64,000 bases of DNA, from assembly GCA_963691655.1 (NCBI GenBank), contig OY829326.1, positions 141,440,998-141,504,997 on the forward strand, written 5' to 3'. Below, in pieces: positions 23,770 to 35,470 of this stretch; the stretch's first letter is position 1, and each line of letters begins with the position of its first letter. Made by a program: the position numbers and the translations under genes. The stretch is from Toxonevra muliebris (lineage: Eukaryota; Arthropoda; Insecta; Diptera; Pallopteridae). The notes under the pieces are model-generated. The model saw only the letters and a list, made by a program, of their open reading frames with translations. It had not been told where the DNA came from and made no database searches.

Positions 23770-25742
23770 TAACCTTGAACTCAAATGCAGTAATTTGCTT
23801 CAATATTTCCTTCAAAACACTTCTACTTTTTGGAAATTTCATTTGCATAAGAGATATCACGCCCACTGGATAAATTTCACCTATTTTGCGGACTTGATCT
23901 CTATGTAAGCTGAGAGTATTCAAGTAATTTAGAGTAATTGCAGTCATGAATTTGTGAACATAAATAAATCGACTCGATTTATTTTGCTGATCAAGTTCCT
24001 ACCTTCGCCACCTAATTGTGGGCGTTTCAAGCAACCATAACTCAATCAAAACCCATATACGTTGCATTAGAGTGTTTAAGATATAATTATATAAAATGAT
24101 ATAATGTTTTCTGCCATTTATATTGATTTTGGTGGATAACGACTTGCGGAAAGTAAATTGAATGATGTCATTACAAACAAACTATGTCGAAATTTTATCA
24201 TTTTTTATTTTTGTTGAACTTTCGTTGGTTTATTCTCATTTGAAACCCCAAACTATGAATTAAGTTTAGATTTTCTGTAGGTTTTACATATATATTACAA
24301 CATTTTACACGAATTTGATGAATTTCTATTCGAAACAACGATCGTATGTCCATAGATCTCTACATAAATCTATTTAGCCTAACTCATAAACTGACGACGG
24401 AACTCCCGACACAAGAAAGTTGGGAAGTGGTAAAAAAGTTTAAACTCGAGTAAATATAAATCATTAAAATGACTGCGCCAAAGCCAACCCAATGTATTTT
24501 GAAACTAAAAATTTGTGAAATACTTCTGTAAATACTAAAATGGGGGCGTGGATTTAACCTGAAAACTATACCCAGTACAATAACACAATTTCAGCATTTT
24601 GAACGTGAGTTCTCAGAGTAACTCTCTAAATAGAAAATATGAGGTATATGGCAAGTGGGCGTGGCACCTTCCATACAAAGAAATGAATATAAGCAACATA
24701 TCTTGAGAGTTAAGATCGTTCTTATCGTGAAATTTCTTCATAAAGACGCAAGTTCTCACTGTTACTTACGAGTCAGAAAATAAGTGGTCAGAAAATAATG
24801 GTATGTGGCATCTCTCAAGTATACTGCTTCAATTTTTTGCAGCATTGTAAATGTTATTTTAATGTATAGAAAATATTTTCAAATTACTGTGAATATTTTA
24901 AATACTCAAATTACAAACAATATGAGTTCCTAAATTCTTCACAGATGAAAAGGTTACGTAAGAAGAGGAGGGGGCGGGGGAGATCGACATGATTAGGTAT
25001 TTTTATTCGTTCGTCAGAAGCTACGATAGTAATAGTGTTGATAATTATTGTCAGGAAGAGAGGTTGTATCCTCAGAAACTTTCTCGGATCAAATTGAAAT
25101 TAAATATGTTCTAAAAAACTCTAGTGAAGTTCTACAGGAAACGGCTGTGATTCTCTGGCTAGTCACTATAAAATTAAGCATATTATTAATGTTTTATGTT
25201 TTCATACGATGCAATGCTGAATGGAACTCAAACTGTAGTCTAGCGATGCTGGAAGTTGCTGCAGTGGGAAGGCCTTAGGTTTTTCGTTCCTTCAAACAGT
25301 TTTTTAATTTTGGATCACTATTATTAATGGTTTCCTCTTTGCGTATTTATCAGAAAAGCTTTATACCTTAGCTACCAAGCCAGTTTTAAATTAGCTAGGT
25401 GAATAACAAATTTATCCACAAATTAATTTCAATCTCTTTCTTCTTATTCTTACATTCAATATGTAACAATTTTGAAAAATAATAAAAAACTAAATTCAAA
25501 AATTATTTCATTTGTTCCACTGTAAATTATGGTATTCACCTCATACTGATTTTTTCTTTTTACAACAGCAACAATAACAAAAAAATAGAAAACTTTTCAA
25601 CCTCACTTTCAATTACATAAGACAAAAAAATTGTGTTAGTTGCACCGGGAAATACATGGGAAAATTTTCCGTCATTTTCTACATTTTACAAACATTTTCG
25701 ACTACAACATTTTCCAAGTGTATTTTTGTGTCTCTCGTGTAC

Positions 25743-25774
<32 letters not shown>

Positions 25775-27371
25775 CACCGCCATCTTCGCTGGCATCTCAT
25801 CCTCACACCACCACATTGTAATTTGGCAAAAACCCAAGTAAACCAAAGCTATCGGTCAGATTTAGTTTTTGTTCATACACTGGGAAGCCTATGAAGGTAA
25901 ATAAAAAAACTACAACAAAGTCTTTGTGGTTGAATGAAAATGCGAGCGAAGTAATAAAGAGAGAAGAAAGATTATTACTCAGCTACATAACATTACCACT
26001 TCATTTCTATACCTCTCTATCTCCCTCTCCTGTCCTCGCTCTCTGTTCATCACGCACCCATGCATTATGTAGGCGCATACCACTCCACTTCACTCCACTC
26101 CACTCCACTACAATTACTCGTTAGAGTGGCAAAGTCACTCTGTCAGTCTGTCACTCAGTCATGCAGTCAACTTACTTTTTTATGCTTGGTTTTTCTTTTG
26201 ATTTTCTTTTTTCTATTTTTCTATAAAATTGCAATGAAAGCGAATGACTTTACTTCCTTGTTTGCACGCCCATTGCAACAAAATCACATAAAAAAAAAAC
26301 ATAATAATAAAAAAAAAAAATAACATAGAGAAATATGTAAGCAAATGTTCATAGATATATTTGTATGTATGTATGTATGTATGTATGTATGTATTGAAAT
26401 GCCAATGTACATGTTGCTGCTGCTTCTTGCTGCTGCCGTTGTTGCTGTGAAGTACTCCTTCTCGCTCTACTGGTTATTTGTTGTTTTTGTTGTTGTTGGT
26501 TCTCGTGTGCTTTTCGTTTAGTTTGTATGTGTGTGTGTGTGTGTTTATATGTGTGCATTTTGCATTTTGCATCATCATCACCTTGTGTTATTGTCAGGGC
26601 ATTGGCATAGTTTTTCACCATTTCACAAATTGTAATATTGTTGTTGTTGTTGTTGTTTTTGATACTGTCGCTGCTGCTATTGTTATAGTTGCAATTTAAA
26701 ATTCATATACTTTCGCATATTGTATAGCAACAACAACAACAACAGCAAAAAAAAAGGGAAAATGAAATGGTATACAACATTTTCATTGGAAATTGTAATT
26801 AGAAATTGAAATTTTATAAAAGAAATATATAAATATTATTAAATGCAGTAACGTCTAGAATTTCTATAAAATTCAATTTACCGAAATTAAACAAATAAAT
26901 ACTCGAGCTTAGAGCACACCTTCTACTAAAAATATTTTGTTGCTTGTACTTCATCCAATTTTGACCATTTATTCATGAAATTTTATTTATTAACTCAACT
27001 TACTATACCAAAATTTCGTTGAATTCTTAACAACATTTCACTTATTTGAGAGGTAGGCGTGGTTATTTCCCGATGTTGAAAAGTTGTAACTACAGTTTTT
27101 TTTAGAGATAATTTCAATGAAGTGTATTGAATTTTTTTTAGGGTTTTCTTATTTATTTGGGCTTTCTTGATTGAAACAATTAAAGATAAGCTTCAATTTT
27201 CTCCAACCCGTTTCGGACTTTTTAAGGAAATTTTTAAGGAGTCTGTTTATTATAAATTATAATAAAGTGACAAAATATAAACAAATTATAAAATATAAAC
27301 AAAAACTGAATTTAGTTTATTTTGCTTTAGAGTTTCTTTTAATAATACTTTTGTAAAATTTTACTTATATA
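23770..27371. other. Gene-less stretch with old degenerate repeat sequence
   Basis: No gene is seen. 24000-24700 contains several GGGCGTGG patches in AT-rich sequence (24540-24550, 24655-24665) that resemble old, unidentified fly repeats. An A29 run is at 25743-25771, (GTAT)8 at 26363-26394, GT repeats near 26527-26543, and GTT/CAA repeats at 26640-26655 and 26727-26745. A frame at 25048-25278 has a hydrophobic stretch but no recognisable domain or splice context. Confidence 0.5.
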
Positions 27372-28042
27372 CAGTGACTCACAAAACTGATCACACACAG
27401 GGATATTTTTGGGATACGAGAAATTGCCGACAATGGCTTCAAATAAAAAAGTAAAAGCATAGCTAAGTTTCTTCTCATCCAGATGCATAGAAGTGGAAAT
27501 AAATTTTTGAAATCAGATATTATCTTCAAGTTTCAAAACGGTGTTTAAAGTACCAAAATTTGGACAATAAATTAAGATTTTTTTAAATTTTTTAGTCAAA
27601 AATTTTTTTAATTTCCAGATATGCATTTACAAATACAAACATAAGGCAGAAAGAATTTTCTAAATCGGATAATATTTATTGGTTCAGCAAGATGTTCCAA
27701 ACTAAGAAGTTTTGGTCATAATGGTTTCATACAATTTTTGAGGAATTTCTAAAAACTTACAAGTTTTGTTTATCTTGCATTATGTTCGTATTTAAAAATG
27801 CTAATAAAAAGGCCGTAGAATTTTAAAAAATTGTTGGCCAAAAAAAAAAAAAAAAAAAACTTAATTTATGGTTTAAATTTCGGAGCTTTCAGAACCCTTT
27901 TGAAACCTGAAGTTATTATCAAATTTCAAAAATTCGTTTCATAGAAACTTAGCTATGCTGCTACTTTTTGATTTGACGCCATTCTCAGTTTTTCTCGTAT
28001 CGCAAAAATATCCCTTTGTGTGATCAGTTTTATGTGTCACAG
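27372..28042. mobile_element. Fold-back MITE, 671 bp, long inverted arms, TA duplication
   Basis: After TA (27370-27371) the left arm starts CAGTGACTCACAAAACTGAT. The right arm, reverse-complemented from the TA at 28043-28044, starts CTGTGACACATAAAACTGAT. The arms match with scattered mismatches and small gaps for about 200 bp (shared blocks GGGATATTTTTG.GATACGAG and GCATAGCTAAGTTTCT) and more weakly to near the centre at about 27700, so most of the element is one long hairpin. TA and CAGTG ends fit a Tc1/mariner-mobilised non-autonomous element. Confidence 0.9.
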
Positions 28043-28084
28043 TAGCACGTGTACATCTACTTCACCGATTTTGTCCATTTCAAA

Positions 28085-28280
28085 AGTTAGGTTAGGTTAG
28101 GTAGAACTGGCTGGCCGAAGCCACGCATAAACCTTTAGGTCCTTAGCGATACCAAATAGGAGTCCTAGGAATTATTTATCGAGTGTTTATTTACCGAGTG
28201 TACTTGTCATTTAAGATGCGAGTGTGGTTAGTAAACTTTAAAAGACAGTTCAACCCCAGTTTAGCGACCTCGTTCAGACC
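28085..28280 (-). mobile_element. 3' end of a LINE or SINE with (TTAGG)n tail
   Basis: On the minus strand the sequence TTTGGTATCGCTAAGGACC then TAAAGGTTTATGCGTGGCTT ends in ACCTAACCTAACCTAAC (28086-28104). It matches in layout the GGTATC.CAATGG.CC...(TAACC)n 3' ends of the LINEs at 35470 and 41750 and the SINE at 53250. Only the 3' end is identified; the 5' limit is a guess. Confidence 0.5.
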
Positions 28281-28579
28281 CTCAAAAGTTAAACTGTATC
28301 TCTAATAAGTATATAGGAAATGTCTGTACCAAGTTTGATTGAGATTGATCCAGTTTTGTTTGAGTTATTGCGTTCACAAACAGACGGTAGAAGATTTCAC
28401 TATGGCCGAAGGCGTGGTTATAGTTCGATGTTGATAGTTTTAGACACAATAGTTATTCTATAAGCTGTTCCAAGTACTTATACCGAATTTGGTTCAATTT
28501 ACTTTTTATAAAGGTTTTTTAAATAGGGCCATAATAGTTTTGTATTAAAATACAAATGCACCCTTAACTTTTTTTTATC

Positions 28580-29800
28580 TGGCAATGCCAAAACGTCGCT
28601 CAAGGTGTATATTTTTATCATGGTGAAGTTCACGATTGAGCAACGTTTGGAAATTATTAAAAATTACTACCTAAATTCTGAATCGGTAGTCGCTAATTTA
28701 AGAGCGCTTACTAAAATTTTCGGTCATAATAATCGTCCTACCAGTCAGAATGTGAGTGCTATAGTGGATAAATTAGAGTCAACATATTCACAATTGAAAT
28801 TTCCTGTGTCAGTGAGACAACGAACTGGTCGAAGTACAGAAAATATCGTAGCCGTAAGTGCTTCAGTGAGTCAAATCAATCGATTCCACGCCTTTCATAG
28901 GAATAGGGAATCTCTCAGTCCACATTGTGGCGAATTTAGCGTAAAGATCTTGGCCTACACCCTTACAAAATCAAACTAACTCAAGAAGCGAAACCTAGTG
29001 ATCGACTCAAGCGCCGAAAACTTTTCAGTTGGGGGCCGTTCACATATTACGTAACGCAATTTTGACCAATTTTGACCCATCCCCCCCCTGGTCGTAAAAC
29101 ATCGTAACAAAAACTCTCCTCCCCCCCCCCCCGCCCCTTCTCTCGTAACTCAATCAACCGCGCATAATTTTATCATTTTTCGGTCGATTTTCTTCTATCC
29201 ATTAAAAAAAATTTTAGCTATGATTTTTGAATTCGGCAGGAGAAAATTGATTTTTAAACTAGTGTAATTTTGAAGTCATCTGTATTGGAGAGTATAAAAT
29301 GTATGACGTTACGTAACACATCGATGACTCCCTCTTCCCCCCAAATCGTCGGACCCCCCCGCCTCCTCCCCTCGCGCGTTACGTAATATGTGAACAACCC
29401 CTTGGGATCTGCAAAAGTTTGAAAAAAATCCCGAATTTCATCGAAAAGTCATCTTCAGCGATGATGTTGGAAGATTTTTTTTTTACCAGAATTGGATGAA
29501 CTTGAGATCAGTGGTATGTGGTTCGTAAGAAGGTGCCACATACCACACGGCTGGTCGAACAATTGAGTTATTGAAGGGGAACTTCGGTAATCGTGTAATC
29601 TCTAGAAATGGTCCGGTCGAATGGCCACCTCGCTCATACGATCTAACGCTGTAGGATTTCTGTTTTTTGGGTTTTGTGTTAAATCGTTGGTTTATGCTAA
29701 AAAGCCAACTACGTCAGAAGAGCTCAGGAATGGGATATGCCATGGTCACTCCATCGATTCTGTTTCAAACTCATGATTTTTTTCCAAATTGTTTATAATT
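28580..29800 (+). pseudogene. Tc1/mariner-superfamily transposase relic, split by a MITE
   Basis: ATG 28620 opens MVKFTIEQRLEIIKNYYLNS, an HTH start typical of a transposase family widespread in insects, followed by TKIFGHNNRPTSQNVSAIVD and a linker with SVRQRTGRSTENI. After a frame break (stop at 28977) the read continues SDRLKRRKLF to about 29030, where a MITE (29033-29401) interrupts it. It resumes with WDLQKFEKNPEF, FSDDV, ATYHTAGRTIELLKGNFGNR and VISRNGPVEWPPRSYDLT followed by FLGFV. These are the catalytic-core blocks of DDE_3-type transposases: an SD(E) first motif, a DGAT-like block and the WPPRS.DLTP(L)D block, where the third catalytic residue is replaced by a stop. A large part between the first and second motifs is deleted. 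Clearly dead. Confidence 0.75.
29033..29401. mobile_element. Palindromic-end MITE, copy 2 (369 bp, TTGG flanks)
   Basis: Same family as 3444-3734: ends carry GTTCACATATTACGTAACGC and its inverse, with C-rich tracts just inside both ends and the shared internal blocks TTGAAGTCATCTGTATT and AGTATAAAAT. It is flanked by TTGG at 29029-29032 and 29402-29405 and interrupts a transposase relic. The 78-bp size difference from copy 1 lies mainly in the left-central part. Confidence 0.85.
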
Positions 29801-29935
29801 GAATTAGAACTTTTTCTTGTACATGGAACTGCAATCATGGAACTGTAAAATGTTGAACTCCTCTGTAATGTAATTGAAAAAATACATTTTCTTCTAAATT
29901 GGAATTTAATCAGGGGTATTTTTGAAATTATTTAA

Positions 29936-30434
29936 CTCTTTCACGACCGCTGTTGCCTAGAGGTAACATTCGCTTTCATGTAAGTAGCATAAAATAGGTG
30001 TTTAGCAAATTCTACTAATAATAGGTACTCTTCACGCTTTCTTGTTGCCGAACATTTAAAATTTAGTGTTTATGGCATTTTTTTACACTTTTTGTCAAGT
30101 CAAAAACCTAAGTGCAAAAATTTTTCGTAAAATCTTTCCCTGAGTTTTTTCAAAAAAATGCATTAAAGTTTAAACTATTACTACTTAGAAATATTTATTA
30201 TAAAATATATTTATGAAAGACAAGAGAATATGAAAATAAAAAAATTGGAGAAAAAGGGTTATCCAGTTGTTGTCCACAACTTCATATTTGTGTTTTTTCA
30301 ACCTTTAATAAAGGACAAACAAATCAATATAGAGATATGGAATTTTTTGTGTTGATTTTAGAAATCCTAAGTAACCATAATTTTGCTAAAAAAAGGTCTT
30401 TATCAAGCCCCTTTAAAATTCGAGCTTAAAAGGG
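29936..30434. mobile_element. TTAA-flanked non-autonomous element, 499 bp
   Basis: TTAA at 29932-29935 is followed by CTCTTTCACG; the right end, reverse-complemented from the TTAA at 30435-30438, is CCCTTTTAAG. Both match the (C/T)CCTTT-type ends seen repeatedly next to TTAA in this window. The inverted repeat is short, so the call rests on the TTAA pair plus the CYCTTT ends. No coding content. Confidence 0.45.
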
Positions 30435-30438
30435 TTAA

Positions 30439-33185
30439 ATATAAAATACGTTTCCCTGTAATGGTATCGTTCGAAAACTTTTCTAATTCCATTACTAAGG
30501 AACGGAAAATTTGAATTTTTGATTAGGGATAGCTCCTTGTAATGAAATTGCAATTGTATCAACTTTTTCAATTATTTGACTAAGGAATAGAAGAAAGTTA
30601 TGAATTATAGTTCCTTGGAATTTAAATGACGGTGGAATTTGAATTCCCCATATAATCGTTACTATCCAGCACTGGCAGTCAAGGGGTCTCGACCTCATAT
30701 AGTTTTTATATCTTAATCTTACTGAAGATTCGTGACAGCTCACTTTTTTCGATGTAGAAACATATTCTAAGTTCTGCCGCTTATATTCATTCATTTAAAT
30801 TTTTTGCTTTTGTGTTAATACCATAACTTTTTTTATTATTAATTTAACCTTCAAATAATTTAAGACCGAATTGTACTGATTGATATAAAACTCATATGTA
30901 AATCAGAACTAGAGTTACGCAGTCAGAAAATCAACAAATAAACTCGAAAAAAAACAGTAAATGCGAAAACATAACGTAGTAAAGGGAAATCTACGAAAAA
31001 TTTTAAGTCGTCTTTTTTTTTGAGAGCGATTGTATTTAGTTTTATCGAACCAGCTTCACATTAAAGTAGGTGCAACCATTAATCTCACCTGGTTTTTGAG
31101 TTTGAAATTATAGTTAATATTTTTTTTATTAAGAAAGTCCTTGCCATTTGGAATAAATGTGACTACTTACCGTAGCAGCATGAATACGTCGTTTTCTGCA
31201 AAACAAAAAAGGAGAACATATAATTAATTTTAGAAATAAAAAATTCAATTACTTTATAGACGAAAATACAAATAGAAATGCAGGTATGTAAATTTCTACA
31301 ATGTCTAGAATTACAAAAAATTAGAAAATTTCAAATGCAAGGAAAACTTATGGAAAAAAAAAACCAATTTGTCGATATTGAATTACAGTACAAATTCCTT
31401 CATTTTTCATTATCATGAATTATTTATATACATATTTACATATATACCAAAATGACATAAATGCAATGTTTGTAAATAATTTATGCATTTGCATGTATGT
31501 GTATATGTATTGCGCATATGTATGTAAAAAAGTAACATGACAATATGCTAATTAAAAGCAATTAAAAAATGCAAAAGTCAGCAAAAATGTTAGTAAAATA
31601 TTTTAAAAAATAAGGTGATAAAAAAAAACCTTGAGTGAAAACAAATTTAAGTAATTTCGAGAAAAATCAATCGTTAGAAAAAAAAAAATACTTTGATAAA
31701 ACTTTAACGAATTTCACAAGACCTGGTAACTCTAGCGCAAACTCATATCAAACGAAGTGAATAAAACACGTTTGTATAACTACAATGAAGAGTGTAAAAA
31801 AAAGCAACCCACATCATTAGAAAATGATATCTATACTTATTTTTCTAGTCTAAACAAATATACACACACACACACACATACATGCATGTTTGCTCTATAC
31901 TCATTCACACATATCTATGTATGTGTACATGAGAACGAATGCATTGTAAAAATTGCTACAAAATGCAACAACAAGAAAAAAAACTAACTAACAAAGCCGG
32001 TGCAAGGCTGCGATGTCAGTGACCGAATCAAGTTTGCATGTGAGAGAGAGAGAGAGAGAGAGGGACGAGTATATGCAATAGAAGCACACACTCAGAGTGA
32101 TATAGAGAGCAAATTGCGAAAGGACGTGAGCAATGTGAGCTTTCTAACAATACATTGTAAATAATATGTATGAATTAGAAAAAGAACAGATTAAAATAAA
32201 ATGAAAATTAAATAAATTTTCCTGATAAAATTTGTAAAATTCCAAAAATTGCTTTTATTTTCATATAAATTATTTTGCTTGGAAATAGAAAATGAATTTA
32301 TAAATGTAGTATCTAATGTTCACCCTCTCTCTCGCCCTCTCTCTCTCTCGATAACGACCGACCAACATCCAAGGGCGAATATTGCCATTTGGCATATACA
32401 CACTTAGACTATGTGACATAGTGCATAAATAAAGCGCGCTCAGCGTCATTGTTGCCACCAATGTATTTTTGCTTACTCATATTATTTTTGCGCTTATTAC
32501 CACCAGAGCGAAATTATTATTATTATTATTTTTTTTTTTTTAATTGACTGTAGGTGTATAATGTTAGTTTTGGACTTTCCAGTTAGCTTCAGAGAAATAT
32601 TATGGCGACTTAAGTGGCAACCTTTCTATAAGGGTAAGCATGGCAGATAGCAAAAGATAAGCAGGTTATTCAAGTATTACGGTCAAATTGTAAATAATGA
32701 TAAAACCAATGTGAGACTTTAAGCCTTTAGTACTCTTCAAGATAAAAATGTTGCGACCTTAAATTTAACAATAGAAATGGAGAATTACTGTGCAGGTTTG
32801 ATACAACAATCCAATCCAATTGAGTGGACGAAAGAGAGAGCAATTTAATTGTGATCCCTATATCTCGAAGATAATCTAATGACGGCAGTCTTAACCCGTT
32901 TCGGTCTTTTGATTTGTTAATGAATTAACGCTTGATTTTGATTAGCGTTTTTTTAGAAAAATATGGGATTTATACTTTTTTTAAACATTAACTAATAAAA
33001 AATATACATATATTTAAAAAATAAAAAGCTCAGACTTTCTTTAAATTGCACTAGAAATAATAAGATGAGCTTCCTTATCTTGTAATTAGTTAACATAGAC
33101 CTTCTTCCATACTTGTTCTTAGTTTTACATAGGAAAAAAATATATATATATAATCATGACCACAGCAATATTGGAAAAATCATTT
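30439..33185. other. AT-rich stretch with microsatellites and one candidate microexon
   Basis: No transposase or LINE block is recognised. (CA)n is at 31861-31878, (GA)n at 32041-32062, and CT-rich sequence at 32324-32350. The only gene-like signal is the 25-bp splice-framed segment at 31171-31195 (minus), described separately. Confidence 0.5.
31171..31195 (-). other. Candidate 25-nt microexon (minus strand)
   Basis: On the minus strand a pyrimidine-rich tract (TTCTCCTTTTTTGTTTTGCAG, bases 31216-31196) ends in a consensus acceptor. It is followed by 25 nt starting AAAACGACG and ending GCTACG, then a strong donor GTAAGTAG (31170-31163). The 25 nt are about 48 % GC in a background near 30 %, and two of the three frames are open (one gives KRRIHAAT). 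No neighbouring exon is identified and the length is not a multiple of three. A chance pairing of splice motifs cannot be excluded. Confidence 0.3.
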
Positions 33186-33189
33186 TCTA

Positions 33190-34680
33190 CAAAATCGGAA
33201 ATGGAATCAATTAAAAACTGTTGAAGCATCTCGTCAAACTGTTAGCCGGGTTTTGAAAAACTTTAATAATAATCTAAACATTGATTGGAAAATGGGGTCT
33301 GGCAGAAAGTGTGGATCAGAAGACCTACACAGAACTAAACGGGTCAAAGACATTTTTCATAAAAATCCAATTGCTTCGGCCAGAAAAGTAGCTCAAAAAG
33401 GCAGTTGCTCTAAATCATTTGTCCGCAAGGGGAAAATGGCCTTACATCGTACAAAATTCAAAAAGTCGTCTCAGATTGGAATGCTACGAAAAACATTGAC
33501 GCAAGAAATAAAACAAAAAAAAGTATGTGTCTGCGGGCACTCACAGTAGAAGTGAAACTTTGTTGTTTATTTGAAAATTATTAGAAAACATTTATTCTGT
33601 TGAAGTTTTTACAGTTTTTTTCTCTCTATTTTCTTGTTCTTTTTTCTGTTGGTACTTTCTACACTTATCGGCACCAACAAAGTACACGTATATAACACAT
33701 TAGAGGAAAGCTCAGGTATATATAATCAAGCAGAGGTATCTAGGTCTGCTCTCTTACTAAAGCACATGAAATAAAACTACGAGAAGTCGACTCTATGCTT
33801 GATTGTATGTTATCGATTAACAACTGCATAACTTCGTTTTTTACTGGTTTCGTATGAGTGCAACAAAAATGCGATTTTTCACGTGACTGTTCTTGTTCTT
33901 CTCTTTCTATTTTTTTAAGCTTTTTTTCTGTTGATACTCTCTACAATTATCGGTACAACGTAGTACACCTATATAACATATGAGGAAGTTCAGCTATATG
34001 CATTCAAGTTCTCTCACTAAAGCACATGAGATAAAACTACGAGAAGTCAACTCACTGCTTGATTGTATATAGCCGATCCTCATATGACCTCGTTCGCTAA
34101 ATACTAACAACAGCATAACTTCTTATTGGTTTCGTATGAGTGCAACAACAACGCGATTTCCGTTGCAAAATTTTCGAATTACCTTCGCCAAAGAAGTTTC
34201 ACTTTAAAAATTGCAGACAAATTTTGTAACAAAGTTTCAGTGTTGCATCATGGGTGGTGAAATATATGTATTGGAAAACTTTTTGCAGCTTCCAGGCAAC
34301 GACTTTTACGTAGCGGGTCAGCGGGGAAATATGCCAGAAAAGGACAGAACCCAAAAAAAATCCAAGTTCTCTAAGAAATTTCTCGTGTGGAACGCCATAT
34401 GCAGCTGCGGTAAAAGAAGCCAGCCATACTTCTGGGTCAAGCAACAAGGATATTTATAAACCTGAATGCTTGCAAAAGAGGTTAAAACCATTTGTAATGC
34501 ATCATGAAGTATCCAACTCCTATTGACCTGATCTGGCATCACGCCACTATGGAAAAAAAGCGATGGGATAGTAAACCACCAATAATATCAATATTATACG
34601 TAGAGAGGGTAATCTCACAACTGCCCAACGCTGTAGCCAGTGGAATGTTTTTGAACTCTAATTAAGCGGAAACTGAAGAA
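33190..34680 (+). pseudogene. Diverged ITmD37E-type transposase, split by an insertion
   Basis: The first part reads SRQTVSRVLKNFNNNLNIDW, KMGSGRKCGSEDLHRTKRVK, FHKNPIASARKVAQKGSCSK, aligning block by block with the transposase of the three better ITmD37E copies (CRQTVSNVIKQF, GSGRKQG, KRSPNTSGRKAARLAQCS). After a 655-bp insertion the read resumes QTNFVTKFQCCIMGGEIYVL, ENFLQLPGNDFYVAG, KKFLVWNAICSCGKRSQPYF, and then, in another frame, DLASRHYGKKAMG. The first catalytic position is Gly-Gly instead of Asp-Asp, and there are many stops and frameshifts. It is an older member of the family. Terminal repeats were not found. Confidence 0.75.
33550..34204. mobile_element. 655-bp insertion with internal 282-bp tandem duplication
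   Basis: It begins AAGTGAAACTT (33550-33560) and ends with its exact inverse AAGTTTCACTT (34194-34204). Inside are two direct units about 282 bp apart: blocks such as ACTAAAGCACATGA.ATAAAA, ACTACGAGAAGTC.ACTC and GGTTTCGTATGAGTGCAACA occur once in each (for example 33846 and 34128). It separates the two parts of a transposase relic. No coding content and no known family. Confidence 0.65.
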
Positions 34681-35470
34681 AACGGATCACTATCTTTGTG
34701 GACAGCCAAGCAACAATCAAAGCACTGAATAGTAAGACCATAAGATCTAAAGCAGTATTAAGCTGCTTTAACGCAACTTTAAGCAACACCCATCAAATCA
34801 AACTCACTTGGGTTTCCGCACATGGTAATATTAAAGGAAACGGAAAAGCTGATGAGCTAGCGAAAATGGAAGCAGACTTAGATCCTGAATATGAACTGGT
34901 GTCATTTTAAATACAAATAGGAACCGTAAAATCAAATCTAAACTAAAAAGCGGAAGAAATAATCAATAGATCCTGGCAAGCCCGGAGAGGCTGTCAGATA
35001 GTCCGAAGCTTATGGCTTTCTCTTAATAAGAAAAGAACTCAGAACTTTCTCTGGTTAGAGAGAAAACAAACTCGAGTTCCAGCAGAGAAGTGCTCACAGG
35101 TTTTTGTGCTATTGGCGCAATGGCCTTGAGAATTAGAGTCACAGCACCAAACTACTGTAGAAGCTGTGAAGACGAAGAAGAACAAACGACTATCTATCAA
35201 TTTCACTGTGAATGCCGCAATCTCCAAATCCGTCGATTCCGTTTCCTAGGAGACAGACTATTTGAAGAACTGGAGATCCCGCCAACACAACTTGTAAGGT
35301 TCATTAGGAGTACTAAGTGGTTTCAGGATGGGTACTGGTTTTTTTTTAGATCTGTTTCGTAGGTGGAGGATTCCAAATATATAGGGACATCATAATGGAT
35401 CAAATTTTTTGCCCCCGTGGACGCTCAGTTCTTTTGAGCACTTCCCTCAAATCTAACCTAACCTAACCTA
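34680..35470 (+). mobile_element. LINE 3' portion: RNase H, zinc knuckle, (TAACC)n tail
   Basis: Plus-strand ITIFVDSQATIKALNSK, QIKLTWVSAHGNIKGNGKAD and ELAKMEADLDPEY are the second half of a LINE RNase H domain. After a frameshift near 35090, YCRSCEDEEEQTTIYQFHCE, CRNLQIRRFRFLGD is the C-terminal zinc knuckle (C..C....T..H..C.C) and LVRFIRSTKWF is the usual last helix. The stop is at 35360. The 3' UTR contains GGGACATCATAATGGATC and ends in TCTAACCTAACCTAACCTA at 35452-35470. 5' truncated; it starts immediately after the ITmD37E relic. Confidence 0.85.

Noticed and set aside
25048..25278. 76-codon frame with a hydrophobic segment
   Set aside because: No homologous motif recognised and single short frames of this size are expected by chance in 64 kb.
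28085..28104. Telomeric repeat (TTAGG)n
   Set aside because: Only about three imperfect TTAGG units, attached to a LINE/SINE-type 3' end. Flies lack TTAGG telomeres, and the same tail type occurs at 35452-35470.
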